A stretch of 64,000 nucleotides of DNA from Macrotis lagotis (taxonomy: Eukaryota; Chordata; Mammalia; Peramelemorphia; Peramelidae): NCBI RefSeq assembly GCF_037893015.1, contig NC_133666.1, forward strand, positions 158,332,498 through 158,396,497. Direction: 5' to 3'. The position numbers and the translations under genes are program-made. The notes under the pieces were generated by a model. That model was given only the letters and a program-made list of their open reading frames with translations, searched no databases and was not told where the DNA came from. Shown in pieces: positions 10,882 through 21,800 of the stretch; within the stretch, counting starts at the first letter, position 1; the number at the start of each line of letters is the position of its first letter.

Positions 10882-11689
10882 CTACAATTATTACTATTAT
10901 TTTTTTATTTTAATTTTTTTCTTTCCCCTTTGCTTTTTTCGCCCAAGCAAGTCTATCTATATTTATGGGGGAAGAGGGGTATTTTGTTTACTTGTAAACA
11001 AGAATATTTATTAATGTAAAAAAAACATTTGTACAAAATGAGAATAAAAAAATAAATTAAAAAAAAGAAAATATCAGTACTAAATCTATATGTACCAAAT
11101 ATGAAATTTTTAAAAGTTAAGTGAATTATAGGTCAAGTAAATAGTAGTGGGGGACTTAATTTTCCCCTTTCAGTACTGAATAAATCTAACCAAAAAATAA
11201 ATAAGAAGAGAATTTTAGGTAAGCTAGATATGACAGCTATCTGAAAAGAATTGAATAGGTATAGAAAGAGATACATCTTTTTCTTAAAGGTAAATAATAA
11301 CTTTTACAATCTTAAATGGGTATTTCTACTAGTTTTCATTTTGCCTAATAATTGTGTAATTTAACAAAGAATATTTTGCCCTGATTTGACTGTGATTCTA
11401 AGCAAAAAGTGATTAGGTGTTAGGGTGTCAGTGATAATAGTCCTAATTGAAAAATGGCAAGAATATGCCAAATAAGAACAAGATAATTCGGTTCATTAAG
11501 TGTATTGCAAGATAGCATCTCAGCCAAGTGAAAAGGATTTGTTTCTGTCTACAATCACTGTTAACTGCCCAAGAAACTAACCAATGAAATGAATATTCTT
11601 CTGTTGTGGTAATAAATTATAATCAGACTTCATCTCTGCTTTATTTTTTTGTGAGGGGTTATGGTCCTCTATGATTCTGTAATTTGTAT

Positions 11690-12372
11690 TATTTCTGCAA
11701 TAAAATTGGGTATATCCTTTCATCCAGTAATACCACTATTAGGTCTCTATTCCAAAGAGATCACAAAAAAGGGGAAAAGACCCACATTTACAAGAATATT
11801 CATAGCAGCTCTTTTTGTGGTGACAAAGAATTGGAAATTGAGGGAATGTTCATCCATTGGAAAAATGGTTGGACAAGTTGTAATATATTAATATAGTGGA
11901 ATATTAATGCTCTATAAGAAAAGATGAGCAGGCAGATTTCTAAAAAAACCTTGAAAGACTTCCATGAACTGATATACAACTTAATAGCAACATTAGGAGA
12001 TGATGAACTATGATAGAACCTTGCATTTCTCAGTAATATAGCCATCAAAGACAATTCTAAAAGTCCTACAGTGGAAAATGTCATCCACATCCAGAGAAAG
12101 AACTATGGAATCTGAATATGGATCAAAGCATAATATTTTCAAATTTGTTTTTTACTTTTTTCATTCTCATGATTTTTTCCTTTTTGTTCTGATTTTTCTT
12201 TCACAGCATGAATATTGAAATATGACTAACATGATTGTACATACATAAGCTATATCAGATTACTTGCTATCCCTAGGGTAGGGGAAGGAAGGATGGGAGG
12301 GAGAAAACTTTATAAAAATGAATGTGGAAAATTATCTTTACATATAACTGGAAAAAATAAACAATTAAAAAA
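11690..12372 (+). repeat. L1 ORF2 3' end and 3' UTR
   Basis: Sense-strand L1 tail: 'catccagtaataccactattaggtct', 'cattcatagcagctctttttgtgg', 'gaaagaactatggaatctga', 'gattgtacatacataagctatatcagattacttgct', ending 'ggaaaaaataaacaattaaaa'. It may be the 3' end of the L1 that starts near 4.4 kb, with the middle lost, or a separate copy. Confidence 0.8.
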
Positions 12373-12379
12373 GGAAAAG

Positions 12380-12520
12380 TGAATAGAGCGCTGGCTCTGA
12401 AGTCGGGAGACCTGAGTTTAAATGTGACCTTAGACACTTAATAATTACCTAGCTGTTTGGCCTTGGGTAAGTCACTTAACACTACTGCCTTGCAAAAACC
12501 TAAAAAACCAAAAAAAAGAA
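12380..12520 (+). repeat. SINE, sense, 5' truncated
   Basis: Starts inside the head at 'gtgaatagagcgctgg' and runs through 'gacacttaataattacctagc' to 'gccttgcaaaaacctaaaaa'. It abuts the A-tail of the preceding L1. Confidence 0.85.
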
Positions 12521-12544
12521 GAAGAAGAAAAGGAGGGGGGAGGA

Positions 12545-12600
12545 GCTTAAAGGCATTCCAAGACCAAAAAGTGTGAGAACTGCTTTCCTAAATCATTGGT
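12545..12600. repeat. MER5/hAT-like fragment
   Basis: Short match to hAT termini ('ccaagaccaaaaagtgtgagaactgct'). Only one end is visible. Confidence 0.35.
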
Positions 12601-15500
12601 ACTTTACATAGTGATCTAAATTGCCCTCCATTTAGATTATATGTTCTAGAATAAATTGGTGATTCTTTCATGAAAACTCTTGTTTATATCTTTTTACTTG
12701 GAAAAATGATGGAGAATTGGTCTCAGAATTTTGAACCTAGAGTTAAAGTTTTGCCTCCTTATAATAATCATTTTATAATCATGGGCAAGTTAATTAACAT
12801 CTTTCAGTGTCCTAGGTCATGGCTGTCCAACTTTACTTTTAGAAGTTTTTATTGAAACAATAAACAATAAATTTTGCCATTTTAGTGAGAGCTCTGCGGT
12901 AACTGGGCTTTGTTTACTAAAGCATTTAGTAAACCCACAGCAGGCCATATTTTGGACCTGTCCTAAATAAATCTCTAACACTGTGAGATGCAGCCCTACA
13001 TCAGTGGTAGAAATTTCTATATCAGAAATTTTAGCTTAGTTGTTTTTTTTGAAAAAAAGTTGCAATGTCCAGTTGTCCTGCAAATGACTTCTTTTTTTTC
13101 ATTCTGGAACTTTTGAAACTACTTCTCTTCAGCTGGTAATTAAAGAAAGTAAGCCAGCAGCACCAACTATTTATTTCCTTCCTCACAAGAGTAATTTACT
13201 TCAATAAGAAACATTTGATTTCAGAAATGCCTCTATAGATCAAATATTGCAAGGGTGGAAATGAAGGGAAGCAATCATCCTAGTTTTCAAGTCTGTTGGA
13301 AACTATCCAAACCTAGAAATGATAACCTATAGGAGAAGAGTGGAACTTTCCTTTAGAAAGTTTTCTTAAGTGGTCATTATAATAATCAAGCTGCAGGCAC
13401 TGTCTCTATCCCTATCTCAATTTGACCTGAACAGAGCAACTAGAATTTGTTGAGCTGGTCTGGATGGTTGGAAGAAGAGAGTTAATTTGTTTCCAAAACT
13501 TTGAAATGCATTGACACTATTCTCCTAGTCTGGCCTCTTATGTAGCACATTTCTTTGCTTTACACTCCCCCTAATGGCAAATATGTGACACTTTCATAGC
13601 AATAAAAACCATTTATGCTTTTGCTTAGAGTAGAAATTCTATAATCACAAAACTCAAGAGGTTTTCTAATTCCTTTACAATCACCTTGGAAGACTGAAGA
13701 ATGTACTGAGAGAACAAAATATGCATTTCAGATTTACGTAATTTATTTATTTACTTTTAAGAAGTTTTTTTAATTTTTACTCTGAAGATATGATATCATA
13801 TTTAGAAAAATCCAAGAGAATAACTGGAAAAAACTAGTTGAAACAATTTGAAAAATTTACCATTCAATTTGAAAAATAAAATATATCAATCATCAGCATT
13901 TCTATGTATTATCAATCAAAATTCACAAAAGATTACATTATTTATTTAAGACATTATTGGTTATCTATCTACCTTTTTACCTATCAATCTATGTCCAAAT
14001 ATATGCATATATATATATATGTATGCAGAAAGATGAGGTACTTGAGATATAAAAAATGCTTTGTATATAGTAATATGTTACATAACTTCAAAGCATTATT
14101 AATATCAGTAAATGAACTCACCTGATAGTAATGAGGTATGTAGAGGCACTTGGAATCACATTAAGGCCCTGATGAAACTCAACTGAAATAATTTATTTAA
14201 AACCCATTGAAAATTTGAAAGGGACAGAGACTGGATTTGACTGGCAAAGGAAACTCCCTCTGTTAATGCAGATCAGCTCCATCTTTCCTGCAGCTGATAG
14301 TCTAAGAGAGTTGCCTTGTACAAAAAGAAATTATTTGTGTAGAGTCACACTATCAGCAACAGTATTTGAATCCAAGACTTCCTATTTTCAAGGCTAGATT
14401 TTTAACGACCAAACCATGCTCCCTCTCACAAACCTTAAAGTCATACATAAATGATGCTTGTTAATAGAAAGGGCATATAGTAAGAGTGTATTGCTCCAAA
14501 AAAGATTCAAGGACCTAATGTATTTTTACTGAGCAAACTCTGTGTTTCTAAAATAATTAGTTACCCTAGCTATTATATAAGAACAAACTGTATATCCTTC
14601 AGGAAAAGGGTCAAGCATCCAGGACTTCCCTTTCTCCTCTTCCCAACACACAAAATGACCATATCCGAAATCACATGTAGCTAATTTAGACCCTGGTCTT
14701 ACTTCATTCAAGAAATATTTGAGCATCTGTTATGTGTATAGCTTTAAGATACACATTTGAAGGGAATATGAACAGATATCTTAGGCAGGGACATTTTAGA
14801 TTTCAGTAACTTGTTCTAGATAGGCAGATATCCCTGGAAATATCTTAGGGACAGACTCTAGTTGTCTAGGGAACAAGCTATGCACAAAGTATGAAATACC
14901 CTGGATATGTCCCATCTAACCCTAGCAGTCAGATGACTTTAAGGTCCCCAATTCTTTCATTCATTTTTTTCAATCTCTCCCATTTGCTTGACTCACCAAA
15001 TCAAAAGAAAAATCAAATTCCTTGCATTTAAACCTCCATATAACTCCTAATTTATTGTTGCTCCTCTCCAGATTTTCTCTCTCCATTTTCTTCAGGAAAA
15101 CAGAAGAATGGAAAGTCTTGTCCTGGGTTCTTTGGTAGCCTCACTGTTTCCAGAGACTCTCACAGAGAGCCTTTCACAGAGTTTAAAATCTTACTTCTGC
15201 CAACAGAAAATGGTCTTCACATGCTTCATTCACTACGTTCACTTTCAGGGTCATCCTCTTATGTCAGAGGATGAGTTGGATAAGAGAAGTCCCAAGGACT
15301 TAGGGAGGGATCACGTTGGGTGATTAGAGAATACTGTCCACTCTAACATTGGCAAGATTCCTTTTAACTCAAAGGAATCTTGGAATAAGAAAGTCAAAGA
15401 TACCATGTTTATAATGGAAGTCTGGTACCCTTTCTTGGAGCAGATAGCATTTTCCCATGTGGTAAATGCTAGGAAACTGTTTCTATGGGAGTTATGCCTT
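12601..15500. other. No recognisable gene
   Basis: Low-copy-looking, AT-rich intergenic sequence with no coding frame, RNA gene or clear repeat that I can support. Around 12810-12970 'gctgtccaactttac' and 'agcaggccatattttggac' hint at a decayed DNA transposon. A short (AT)n tract lies near 14005-14020. Confidence 0.5.
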
Positions 15501-15504
15501 GAAA

Positions 15505-15655
15505 ATATTGAAATATGCATGAATATTTGATAACTGAATATACAGTATAAGAAAGATGTCTGATTGTTTTTGAAGGCATATTATCAGCTTCCTTTACTTC
15601 ACCTCATTGCCTTCAGGTGTTCTCTAGTGCCATGATGGCATCTAGTGAGAGACCA
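15505..15655 (+). repeat. Local duplication, block A copy 1
   Basis: About 150 bp ('gcatgaatatttgataactgaata' ... 'cttcctttacttcacctcattg' ... 'catctagtgagagac') repeated in the same orientation at 17430-17580 with modest divergence. Confidence 0.85.
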
Positions 15656-16154
15656 TGTCGTAAAACAGGGTTAGAGAACACCCTTCCTGGGCTGCAGAAG
15701 GACTTTGAGGGTGCTACCAGAACAACTGAAGTAGGATCAAAATTCAATAAATCTAGGAGTTTTTTAGGGGTGAATAATTAAATGTTTGACTAAATATCGC
15801 AAATGATGTTATAAATGTCCAGGTGGCCCTTGGCAGGAAAAAAAAAATTCCCCACCCTTATTGTGAAGGGAAGGGCCATGATGTCTTCCTCCTCAGAGAC
15901 CATATTATGCTATTATGCCTGGAGAAATGGGATCTCTTTGACCTTCTTGTTCATCATTTGTCCTGGTTGAGCACAGTCTTAAAGTATCCCATACTGTCTC
16001 TGTTCTGTCTCTTCTCTTTAGATTTGACTCCTAATTGACAGGCTCTGCTTTAGTCCTATCATATCCAACCACTGTCATAGTTGTTTTTTTTTTCAGGTCC
16101 TTACCCCTCAACCACAAGACACAGTTTGCCATCGAGCTCCACCTTATCCTCAGG

Positions 16155-16372
16155 CAGTTCAGTTTACATTTTGCAAAGCATTGCTTGCCATATTGAATGC
16201 AAGGTAATTTGACCCGTGCTAAGGTATAAATGATAAATAACAGTGTTAATTCACTATTTTTTCCAGTGGTCTTTCTATGATTACAAAGTACAACCCCACA
16301 ATTAAAAGAATGAATCACTAATATGTAAAGTGTCAGTTAAAGGTCTCTCACTGTGATTTTGCCAAGATCCCT
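16155..16372 (+). repeat. Local duplication, block B copy 1 (inverted partner at 17.58-17.82 kb)
   Basis: Runs from 'tttgcaaagcattgcttgcc' through 'ataaatgataaataacagtgtt' and 'gatcaca/gattacaaagtac' to 'gattttgccaagatccct'. Its reverse complement is at about 17580-17815. Confidence 0.85.
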
Positions 16373-17429
16373 CAAAATATACTGCAAAGGCAATTCTTTA
16401 ATCATTCCATTGTCTTTTTGTTTTCAGTTTCCCTCATATATTAAAAAGTCAATGAAAACATTTACTAAAACTTGGGAATCTTGGAGAGCTTTGTTGTGAT
16501 TAAAAAAGTAATCAGAAATAGAGCTGATCCAATGAATCACTTTAGATACTTTTCTGTCATTTCCTTTCTCCTGCTAAAATGGACACAAGATAGCTATACA
16601 AGGTTTGTTGATTTCAAGATACAGAATAATGAGAATTTTATTTGTTAAGGCAGGAGCATTTAAGCAAACATGAATTCTTAGGGAAGGGAAGGTCTAAATG
16701 GTGTATAGACACTTAGTGCCTTAAAGTCAAGCATCACAAAATCAACCACTTCGCATGCAATAATTTCTACCAAAAAAAATGTTTCTTGTTATCTTGGATC
16801 AGATGTTTATCTTGTTAAATGTTATTATTTTAATTGTCTTTTTACAGTTGGTATATCATTATGTTGGAGTTACAAATATAAAGTTATTTTAATTAGGACT
16901 GCACTGCTGAGAAGTTGAATCATTATCCTTTTAAAATTGTTGGAACCCCTTGCTGTTACAAGCTATAGCAGATGGGATAATTAATGATGAGGTGTTGCTA
17001 AATGAAATTCCAAAGATTTTGTTTCTATTTAAAGTCTATTTATGGGATCACATGTGTTATGATTATTATGGTTATATTATTCTAATGAAACTGAAGTTAA
17101 ATAAAAAGAACCAATGATATTTATATGCAAACATCTTTAGACCCCCACATGGCAATTTTTTTGCTTCTCTATAATTTGGAGTATGCTGGAGTCAGCTCAA
17201 ACTAAACCCATTGTTAAATTCAGTATGAGCATTTATACCTTGGAAATCAGTAAATATTACAAACCATATCTCAATGTATTGTTTTGTGGACTGTCAAGAT
17301 TTTAAAAGGTCATGGAAAAATATGAGTATTGTAGATTAAATTTCAAAGTGTATTGTGTAGTCAGTTAAACATTTAACTGTATATCGATTGCGCTTGATGC
17401 ATAATAGTTATTTTGTAAGCGTCAAATCA
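16373..17429. other. No recognisable gene
   Basis: AT-rich non-coding sequence between the two halves of the local duplication. No open frame of note and no repeat I recognise. The moderately complex 16820-17110 part could be conserved non-coding sequence, but that needs a cross-species alignment. Confidence 0.4.
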
Positions 17430-17815
17430 CAATATGCATGGACATTTGATAACTGAATACATAGTGTAAGAAAGATTTCTCTGATTATTTTTGAAAGCAT
17501 ATTATCAGCTTCCTTTACTTCACCTCATTGTCTTCAGGTGTTCTCTAGTGTTATACTGGCATCCAGTGAGAGATTATGAGGGATCTTGGCAAGGACCACA
17601 CCCAAACAAAATCACAGTGACAGACCTTTAAGTGACACTTTACATATTAATGTCTCATTCTTTTAATTGTGTACTTTGTAATCACAGAAAGACCACTGGG
17701 GGGGTAAAAAGTGTATTAACACTGTTATTTATCATTTATACCTTAGCATGGATCAAATTACCTTACATTCAAATATGGCAAGCAATGCTTTGCAAAATGT
17801 AAATTTTAAGCTCCA
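17430..17815 (+). repeat. Fused duplication: block A copy 2 joined to inverted block B copy 2
   Basis: 17430-17580 repeats block A in direct orientation. From about 17580 ('gggatcttggcaagg') to 17815 ('tttgcaaaatgtaaa') the sequence is the reverse complement of block B at 16155-16372. In the first copies the blocks are about 500 bp apart; here they are joined end to end. Confidence 0.85.
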
Positions 17816-17919
17816 TGTCTGCAGGGAGCTAAACATCTGAATATTTTTCTCTTTCAGTGAATAAATGACATAGCACTCTGAACCTATTAACTTCTAAATA
17901 AGTGTTTGTTAATCATAGC

Positions 17920-18326
17920 TAAGGGCAGTTAGGTAATACAATAGAATGCTAGACATGGAGTCAGAAGACCTGAGTTCAAACCCTGCCTCAAATAATTCCT
18001 AGCTCTGTGACCCTAGGCAAATTGCTTAACCTTGTTTGCCTCAATTTCCTCAGTTGTAAAATGAGTTAGAGAAATGGCAAACCACTCCAGTATCTTTCTC
18101 AAGAAAACCAAATGAGGGGCGGCTAGGTGGCGCAGGGGATAAAGCACCAGCCCTTGGAATCAGGAGTACCTGGGTTCAAATCCGGTCTCAGACACTTAAT
18201 AATTACTTAGCTGGGTGGCCTTGGGCAAGCCACTTAACCCCATTTGCCTTGCAAAAAACCTAAAAAAAACCCAAAACCAAATGAGGTCACAGTCAGATAT
18301 GACTGAAACAACTGAACAACAAAATA
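17920..18326 (+). repeat. MAR1-like SINE, split by a younger SINE
   Basis: Starts 'aagggcagttaggtaatac', continues 'ctgtgaccctaggcaaattgc', 'ctcagttgtaaaatgag' and 'ggcaaaccactccagtatc', then resumes after the insertion with 'tcacagtcagatatgactga'. This longer body differs from the common SINE here and matches the marsupial MAR1/CORE-SINE plan. Confidence 0.8.
18118..18272 (+). repeat. SINE with target duplication, nested in MAR1
   Basis: Full sense SINE flanked by 'aaaaccaaatgagg' at 18104-18117 and 18273-18286, inserted into the MAR1-like element. Confidence 0.92.
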
Positions 18327-18344
18327 TATTTCTCAACAGGTTTT

Positions 18345-18545
18345 CAAAAACACTTTATAAATGTTAACTCATTTGATCCTCACAACAACCCTAAGAAGTA
18401 GGTATTATCTTCATTTAACAATTGAGGAAATTGAGGCAAAAAGAGGTTAAATGACTTGCCCAGATTTCACATAGCTCCATCTTTGATGCTTAATTTCAAC
18501 TGAGGCTTTCCTTTTCAGATCCACTGCTGTCTCCATTGTACTACT
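18345..18545 (-). repeat. MIR
   Basis: Antisense MIR: 'aactcatttgatcctcacaacaaccct', 'gaaattgaggcaaaaagagg' and 'aaatgacttgcccagatttcacata'. Confidence 0.8.
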
Positions 18546-19358
18546 TAGATCCAAGACCATGGCTCTCTATAAAGTTTCTAGGTAGTACTCTATGTTTGAA
18601 TCCATTCTTATACTCCATTCTCAGGTACTTAGCTCACTTTAGAGAGTAGAAATAATGGATTGAACAGTTGAAGCCTGAGAAAGACATGAACACATTTTAA
18701 AAGTCTCTAAGTCAATCCACCCTATTCTCCAAACTTACGTTGCTGATTTAGTTCCATCACTAACAAAATTCTCAGGAAAAAAAAAACTGGAAACATCATG
18801 ATCTTCTAAGTTCCTGTTGCTTTAGCAGAGGAGGAAACTACAATAGTTACACTTTATAAGGCAAGATAACATTTATTTGTGTTAATGTTATTTACAAGTT
18901 TAGACTAAAGAGAACTTGATAAATCAAAAAAAGTACAGGTTGAAGCCAAGCATTCTAATTTCTATGAAAGATGAAACTGAACTGAGGAAATGAATGAGAT
19001 AATCATGTAATATGAACAAGAGAGACTTTTGTTCATATAAAGCAGCAGCAAGATAAAATCATCTAAGGACAAATTTTGAATGGTATGGTACCAGAAGTGA
19101 TTTCAGAAGAATTATGCAGTATGCATTGTAAAGTATAAAAAGTCCTGAGATCTGGGAACTATTGCAGTTAGAATATATCAAGGCAAAAGTGATAACAATG
19201 CTCAAGATTTTGTCACAAAGGTCCCATGGTCAATGTGCTACATTGGATTAAAGATAAATGACAATACTTCAAGAAACATTTTTTTTCACTTCATAAATTG
19301 GAGTTGGAAAGTTTTTGAAATGTTGCTAATTTAATTAAGACCGATCCCTCTATAGGGA
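18546..19358. other. No recognisable gene
   Basis: Left flank of the proviral array. AT-rich non-coding sequence without a supportable feature. Confidence 0.5.
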
Positions 19359-19364
19359 GTTCTC
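19359..19364 (+). repeat. Proviral target-site duplication, left copy
   Basis: GTTCTC immediately before the TG of LTR1. The same six bases follow the CA of LTR4 at 39092-39097. Six base pairs fits betaretrovirus-type integration. No such pair flanks the inner LTRs. Confidence 0.9.
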
Positions 19365-19697
19365 TGTTGGGGGCGGGGGGAAGAGGCTTGGCAGTCGCTT
19401 AGCGGGGGAAACATAATCACCTTATAAGGGAATGTTACAGAACTCGGCCCCTCATTGAGTAAGAGTTCATGGGAGGGAGGACAGAGGGGATAAAAGTGTC
19501 TGCTGAGAGGTGGGGAGGAAGCGGGATGTGATCACAGAAGAATAAAGACTCATTATCCACCTCAGGCGCTCTGTCTGGTTCTTCCCCCATCAAAGAGTGG
19601 GGGCCGGAGGTACCCCGAAGACTCATCACATGTTGGACTGGTGAGTAAGAGGACGGACTAGCATAAAGAAGCCGGCGTTGTAAATAAAAACCCGGCA
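19365..19697 (+). repeat. LTR1 (5' outer LTR, subtype A)
   Basis: 333 bp, TG...CA. It carries a TATA-like 'gataaaag' at 19489-19496 and a poly(A) signal AATAAA at 19541-19546, so R would begin near 19515 and end near 19565. A strong splice donor, 'ACTG|GTGAGTAAG', is at 19640/19641 in U5. It differs from LTR4 at only two positions (about 0.6%), and both share subtype A marks ('ataatcacc', 'gaggtggggaggaagc', single 'cattatcc'). Confidence 0.95.
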
Positions 19698-19699
19698 AG

Positions 19700-19717
19700 T
19701 GGCGCCCGAACAGGGAC
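19700..19717 (+). promoter_or_regulatory. Primer binding site, tRNA-Lys3 type (unit 1)
   Basis: TGGCGCCCGAACAGGGAC two bases after LTR1. It is complementary to the 3' end of tRNA-Lys3, the primer used by MMTV-like and lentiviral genomes. Confidence 0.95.
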
Positions 19718-19850
19718 CTGATTTTGCTAGGGAAAGTCTGAATCCGCTGGTCGGATTCTCCAGACAGCCTCGGTCGTTTCCGACCGGGAGGAAGGAGAGG
19801 GCGTTTACTCTCAGATATTGCCTGAAGGACATATCCCTATTGTGTTGACT

Positions 19851-21800
19851 ATGCTTCCTTTCTCTTCCCTTTCTCCTTCTGCTCTAATCACGCTCCTTGC
19901 CGTGCTGGCCTGTCTGATTGTGCCCTGCTGCCTCCTTCTCTTTTGCCGAACGGGAACTTTCCAGTTCTGCCACCTGTTAGGATTGCAGCCTCGGCTAGTA
20001 GACAGCATGGGGGGCTGGAATAGTATTCCCGCCTTTGAGCTGGAGGAAAAAAGGGTCGTTGCAGCGCAGCTTTATAAACTCTGCGCTAAGCATGGCTGTA
20101 AATTACCTATTAAGACGTGCCGTGCTTTTGTTGAGAATATCTGGAACATCTGCCCTTGGGTGCAACATAGTGGGATCCAACCAGATAAATGGAAGGTGGT
20201 AGGGCAGCAGATGGCCTCCTATGATGACACCTGCCCGGGAAAACTGACCCCTGAGGATTTTACAGTGTATAAGATAGTGGATGCAGCCCTGCATCCCCAG
20301 AAGGTGACTTTGGCACGACCAATCAGCACTCAGGTGGGTAGCTCGTTGGCGGGATCGGGATTCAGAGAGCTCAGAGGAAGAGGGAAGGCCACCCCCTCCC
20401 CTGTATCCATGGGAGGAACTTAGAAGAAACAATGGGGGAACAAGAGGCCCCCAGGGAGAAGAAAATGCCGCATGCCCCTCCTTACCGAGACAGAATGAAA
20501 AGGGGGAGGGCGATGAATGTGGCACACTTAGAGATTCAGGGCCGGAAGTTTCCGAGCGCGGGTGCAAACAGTCCTCAGGGGTGGCAGGAAGAGGAGCGTG
20601 AGTAGGTGGGACCGGGAGGCTGCTGACGAGGAGGGAGAAGTCCGCGCTGATTGGACAGCTGCCGCGCCCCAGGCTTGGCAGCCCAGCCAGGAAACAGAGG
20701 CAAAAAATCCCCCGTGTTCCTTGTCCGCCCTTCAGAGATCCCCTCAAGGGCTCCGCCCATCCGGCCTACTTGCCACCAGTGCCTCCATAGCAATAGAGAA
20801 AGGGGAGGAGGTGGACTGGGATGACTGGGGCCTCTACCCGGTATTTACGGACCCCCTTACCGGAGCCCGAGACTACCGCCCTGTCCCTTTTAAGATGCTT
20901 AAGGAACTTAAGGAGGCCGTGACTAAATACGGCCCAAGCTCCCCTTATGTAAAAAGACTGATGCAAAACCTCTTCGCTACGCACCCTTGGACCCCTGCTG
21001 ACTTTGACGAAATTGCAGCCGCGTGCCTGGATGCCTCCTCATATTTAGCTTTTAAGGCTCAGGCCCGCAGAGAGGCCTCTAAGCTGGCAAAATCCCGGGG
21101 TTATACTCCCCTGGATTTAGCCATTGACCTCCTGTGTGGAACTGGAGCCTATACTGACCCTGCTGTTCAGGCCCGGTATGGCCAGTTTGAGCTAGAGACT
21201 GTTAAAGAAACACATGTTGCAGCTTGGGATAAGATTGGAGCCATGAAAGGGGGGAGAGCCACACAGAAGTTGGTTGGGCTGAAGCAGAGAGCAGATCAGA
21301 CACCCCTCTCATTTGTGAACGAGGTTAAAGAGACAGTGACTCGTATAATGGGAGACACCCCGGGATCTGATCTACTTATGAGACAATTGATTAAAGAGGG
21401 TCTTCGCCCCAAAGGGATCGCAGCCATTAGCAGCCTTCCCCCCGACGCTTCATTAGAAGAAATTGTTGACAAATTGCTGGACATGCCCAGCGAGGATTCA
21501 ATTCAAGCCTTAGTGACTGCCATGGAGAACCGGGAGGATAGCCTCCTGACCGCCCTTCACGGTATGCAGGTGAGACCCACCTGTTTTGGGTGCGGAAAGC
21601 CAGGGCACCTCAAAGAACAGTGCAGGCAGCGGCCCCCCTCCACTTCAGTTCCGACCTGTTATTCCTGTGGAAAGCCAGGTCACATAGCCAGGTTCTGCCG
21701 ATCCAAAGGGAAGTCGGGAAAAGGGAAAGGGAGGGGCCCGGCCGCGGGCCCCCCCCCCCCCCCCCCCCCGTGCTCGAAGACAGCGGCCCCATTACTGTGA
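19851..21800 (+). pseudogene. gag: Unit 1 gag, broken by a frameshift
   Basis: Gag builds the virus-like particle. An in-frame ATG at 19851 precedes the better-context ATG at 20007, whose product begins MGGWNS, a plausible myristoylation start. The 52 residues between them hold one hydrophobic membrane-type stretch ('ALITLLAVLACLIVPCCLLL'). An extra G near 20357 shifts the frame and leads to a stop at 20421-20423. A 10-bp loss near 20562 brings capsid and nucleocapsid back into the original frame. The downstream part has capsid ('YRPVPFKMLKELKEAV'), a major-homology-like segment and two CCHC knuckles (CFGCGKPGHLKEQC, CYSCGKPGHIARFC). The 0 frame ends at 21800 just past the C-run. Confidence 0.9.
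21716..21752 (+). promoter_or_regulatory. gag-pro -1 ribosomal frameshift signal, unit 1
   Basis: Heptamer G GGA AAA at 21716-21722 is correctly phased in the gag frame. After a 10-nt spacer comes a GC hairpin: GGGGCCCG (21733-21740), loop GCCG, CGGGCCCC (21745-21752), eight perfect pairs. A run of 21 C follows (21749-21769). The pro frame lies exactly -1. Slippery site plus stable stem is the known betaretroviral arrangement. Function is inferred. Confidence 0.75.

Larger units (their letters stand above)
7878..11066 (+). mobile_element. HAL1-like half-L1 element, full length, nested in an older L1
   Basis: A 3.19 kb element bounded by a perfect 13-bp target duplication, 'gaaaatatcagta', at 7865-7877 and 11067-11079. 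It opens with the L1-style leader 'ggggcggagccaagatggcg', carries an ORF1 region at 8612-9723, then goes straight into a purine-rich 3' region and an A-rich tail preceded by 'gagaataaaaaaataaa'. No ORF2 endonuclease or reverse transcriptase sequence is present, which is the hallmark of HAL1 (half-L1) elements moved in trans. It landed in the endonuclease region of the older L1, just after 'aaaggtaccatag'. The clean duplication and intact 5' end argue that the lack of ORF2 is a property of the element, not a deletion at this site. Confidence 0.85.
4410..11340 (+). repeat. Old L1 with 5' UTR, ORF1 and start of ORF2, multiply interrupted
   Basis: A degraded sense-strand L1. It opens with a G-rich leader at about 4410 ('gggagggggaggggaaagatgg'). 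ORF1-like coiled-coil sequence lies at about 5380-6660 ('aatgagatccagaattt', 'gaagaaaacaactccttgaaaac'). The ORF2 endonuclease region lies at 7590-7865 ('agcagaatggattaaaaattag', 'aaaaggtaccatag') and continues at 11080-11290 ('agtagtgggggactt', 'gaaagagatacatctttttct'). Four SINEs, a possible LTR and a HAL1-like element at 7878-11066 interrupt it. No frame is intact. Confidence 0.75.

Noticed and set aside
19818..19850. Gag start at TTG 19818 (and the equivalents at 26215 and 32809)
   Set aside because: Not an ATG; the first in-frame ATG is 33 nt downstream. Retroviral CUG-type starts exist, but nothing here supports this TTG.
21749..21769. The C-run itself as the frameshift slippery site
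   Set aside because: A properly phased GGGAAAA heptamer with a hairpin lies just upstream and explains the -1 shift; long C-runs are more likely unstable sequence.
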